A stretch of DNA of 64,000 nt. It comes from Nocardioides sambongensis. Lineage in GTDB: Bacteria; Actinomycetota; Actinomycetes; Propionibacteriales; Nocardioidaceae. The position numbers and the translations under genes were made by a program. Location: positions 372,001-436,000 of the forward strand of contig NZ_CP041091.1 in assembly GCF_006494815.1 (NCBI RefSeq). Reading direction: 5' to 3'. The notes beneath the pieces are model-generated. The model did no database searches. It saw only the letters and a program-made list of their open reading frames with translations, and had not been told where the DNA came from. Positions within the stretch are counted from its first letter, which is position 1; each line of letters begins with the position of its first letter. Shown piece after piece: positions 62,302-64,000 of this stretch.

Positions 62302-62889
62302 ATGTCGCGTCGTGTCACCGCCCTGGTCGCGGTCCTCGCGCTGGTGCTGGTCGGCGGTGCTGCCTGGTGGCTGCTGCGTCCCGGGGACGACGCGGTCGCC
62401 GCGACCGAGGAGTCGATCGCGGCGGTCACCGTGGAGGTGCTCGACATCGAGCCGACGTCGTACGAGCCGGAGCCGCGGGCCGACGAGCCGGAGCCGCTGG
62501 GGGTGGTGATCCGGTGGAGGCCGGACCCGGGCCGCGACTCCCACTACCTCCAGGTGGACGTGCACGAGCAGGCGGCGGGTGAGGATCTCGGGGGCTGCTC
62601 GGAGTACTACACCTGCGACGAGTGGGAGGGCGAGGACGGCACCTTCCACCTGTCCTGGCAGGAGGAGACTCCGGAGGAGGACCCGGGGATCCTGGTGTTC
62701 TCCTACGTCACCGACGGCGAGGTTCGCCAGGTGGTGTATGCCGGGGAGCCGCTGACCGGGGACCCGCGGGACCAGGACCTGCCGCGCAGCATCGACGACT
62801 TCGAGCGGCTATTGACCGACGACCGGTTCTCCACCACCACGACCCAGGAGATGATCGACACCGAGCTGCCGGGGTGGCCGGAGTCCTAG
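62302..62889 (+). CDS. Small exported protein, unknown
   Basis: 195 residues. An N-terminal hydrophobic segment (about 6-25, LVAVLALVLVGGAAWWLL) is a signal anchor; no lipobox cysteine. The rest is very acidic and Glu/Asp/Pro-rich, with two cysteines in GGCSEYYTCDEW that may pair. AAGGAG 8 bases before ATG 62302 sets the start. No family recognised. Confidence 0.72.
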   Translation: MSRRVTALVAVLALVLVGGAAWWLLRPGDDAVAATEESIAAVTVEVLDIEPTSYEPEPRADEPEPLGVVIRWRPDPGRDSHYLQVDVHEQAAGEDLGGCSEYYTCDEWEGEDGTFHLSWQEETPEEDPGILVFSYVTDGEVRQVVYAGEPLTGDPRDQDLPRSIDDFERLLTDDRFSTTTTQEMIDTELPGWPES

Positions 62890-62908
62890 CGTCCCGCTGA
62901 CGCGACGC

Positions 62909-62947
62909 CGAACGGCGGCCACCCCGGACCGGGGCGACCGCCGTTCG
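62909..62947. terminator. Two-way terminator between convergent genes
   Basis: CGAACGGCGG (62909-62918) pairs perfectly with 62938-62947, and inside CCCCGG pairs with CCGGGG around one base. It lies between the stops of the small exported protein and the MFS gene. Confidence 0.75.
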
Positions 62948-62964
62948 AGCTGGGGCCGGGCGGG

Positions 62965-64000
62965 TCAGCCGACGTGCACGCCCTCCGGGCCGTCGGTGGC
63001 CAGCTCGGTGTGCTTGACGTCGAGGAACAGCCAGATCACCGCGGACGCGGCCAGCATCATGATCGAGCCGACCAGGAACGCGTGGGTGGCGCCCTCGGTG
63101 AAGCTGCCCTGGAACACCGCTGCCTCCAGGAACGAGAGGTCGGTGCCGGGGACGGTGGCGGTCGGGTCGCCGCCGTTGGCGGTCAGGCCCTGGGTGAGCG
63201 GTCCGGCGATCTCCTCGGCGCGACCGTTGGTGAAGTGCAGCGCCACGGTGCTCAGCATGGCCAGTCCGAGCGCGCCACCGACCTGCTGCATCGTGTTCAG
63301 CACCCCGGAGCCGATCCCGGTGTCCTCCGGACGCAGGTGGTGGACGGCGGTCAGGGTGAGCGGCACGAAGGTCAGGCCCATGCCGATCGACATGGTCAGC
63401 ACGAACGGGAAGATGTGCGCCCAGTAGTTCAGGTCGGCGCCGATCATGTCCCCGCCGGTGAGGGCGGTGAGCACCGCCTGCGGGGAGTCGTCGACGGTGA
63501 TCCGCGAGAACATGAAGAGGGAGAACGCGGCGATCAGGGTGCCGGTGCCGGCCAGGAACCGCGGGTCCACGCGGTTGATCAGGTTGGAGGCGCTGCCGGC
63601 ACCGATCACCATGCCGACGGCGAACGGCAGGAAGGCGAACCCGGCGCGCAGCGGCTCGTAACCGACGATCTGCTGCACGAAGAGGCTGAGGTAGAAGAAC
63701 ATCGCGAACATCGCGGCCGGTGCGATCATCATCGCCACGAAGCTGGTGGCGCGGGTGCGGTTGGCGAAGACCCGGACCGGGAGCAGCGGGTGCGCGACGC
63801 GCGACTCGATGACCGCGAAGACGGCCAGCAGGGCGACACCGGCGACCAGTGCGACGATGGTCTGCGGGTGGTCCCAGCCGTAGGCCTCCTCGCCGGCCCG
63901 GGACAGGCCGAAGACGATCCCGAGCAGGCCCAGCGTGCCGGTGATCGCGCCGGGCACGTCCATCTGGCCCGGGTGCGTCTCGGACTCGGGCAGCAGCCGG
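62965..64000 (-). CDS. MFS drug exporter, DHA2 type (N-terminus cut by window end)
   Basis: 345 C-terminal residues are visible, reading in from the window edge with LLPESETHPGQMDVPGA. About ten membrane segments remain of the 14 expected for DHA2 (EmrB/QacA-like) exporters. SRAGEEAYGWDHPQTI, FIEFRVAHPLLP-type AVIESRVAHPLLPVRVFANR and LRPEDTGIGSGVLNTMQQVGG (motif-rich loop) support the family. It probably exports drugs or lipids by proton antiport. The true start lies outside the window. Confidence 0.87.
   Translation of the reverse strand, partial: RLLPESETHPGQMDVPGAITGTLGLLGIVFGLSRAGEEAYGWDHPQTIVALVAGVALLAVFAVIESRVAHPLLPVRVFANRTRATSFVAMMIAPAAMFAMFFYLSLFVQQIVGYEPLRAGFAFLPFAVGMVIGAGSASNLINRVDPRFLAGTGTLIAAFSLFMFSRITVDDSPQAVLTALTGGDMIGADLNYWAHIFPFVLTMSIGMGLTFVPLTLTAVHHLRPEDTGIGSGVLNTMQQVGGALGLAMLSTVALHFTNGRAEEIAGPLTQGLTANGGDPTATVPGTDLSFLEAAVFQGSFTEGATHAFLVGSIMMLAASAVIWLFLDVKHTELATDGPEGVHVG

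Overview
The window is about 64 kb of very GC-rich DNA with dense, tightly overlapping genes. Its gene order matches the actinobacterial neighbourhood known from Mycobacterium: mannose/F420 genes, whiB2, DUF3499, pmmA, ahcY, mtrAB-lpqB, comF and hpf. MreBCD-RodA, Rne-L21-L27-Obg-ProB and a cholesterol-oxidase-like flavoprotein are also present. A Nocardioides-like member of the Propionibacteriales is the best guess; this is inference from gene content, composition and style, not a database match. All is ordinary chromosome. I see no prophage, IS element, CRISPR array, tRNA or rRNA.

Layout. 0.1-4.2 kb: GDP-mannose pyrophosphorylase, facing DUF3105 and the F420 genes fbiB/fbiA. 4.3-9.1 kb: whiB2, a glycosyltransferase/membrane protein and a DUF5719 protein. 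9.2-16.5 kb: divergent metallopeptidase-fold and DUF3499 genes, then phosphomannomutase, Trm112, SIS, formylglycine-generating enzyme, acyltransferase, DUF808 and a cytidylyltransferase. 16.6-25 kb: ahcY, a 193-bp tandem duplication, mtrA-mtrB-lpqB, comF, a structured non-coding region and the hibernation factor hpf. 25-30.4 kb: an orphan response regulator, a YcaQ-like glycosylase, an acyl-CoA ligase and its likely MerR regulator. 30.4-37.2 kb: ndk and the mreBCD-pbp2-rodA elongasome operon. 37.2-44.1 kb: YcnI/CopCD copper genes, a ChoD-like oxidoreductase, a His-rich lipoprotein and a cation/proton antiporter. 44.2-55.9 kb: the radical SAM protein TIGR03960 and its partner TIGR03936, separated by four accessory genes including an SOS-boxed DUF222-HNH gene, then rne, rplU and rpmA. 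56-64 kb: obgE-proB, iscS-mnmA-metE-like, a small secreted protein and a truncated MFS exporter.

Two patterns run through the window. First, at least six genes, and probably eight, are broken by the loss of one base in a short G or C run while the protein reads on intact in the next frame. This looks like sequence error, and I annotate each gene across the shift. Second, more than a dozen genes carry a TAnnnT -10 box ending 6-9 bases before the start codon with no Shine-Dalgarno, the signature of leaderless transcription.

The most interesting non-coding objects are the candidate raiA-type RNA before hpf, the 161-bp element with 16-bp terminal inverted repeats after hpf, the overlapping palindromes after ndk, the three 22-bp repeats with an inverted copy after the radical SAM gene, and the LexA box in the HNH gene promoter.
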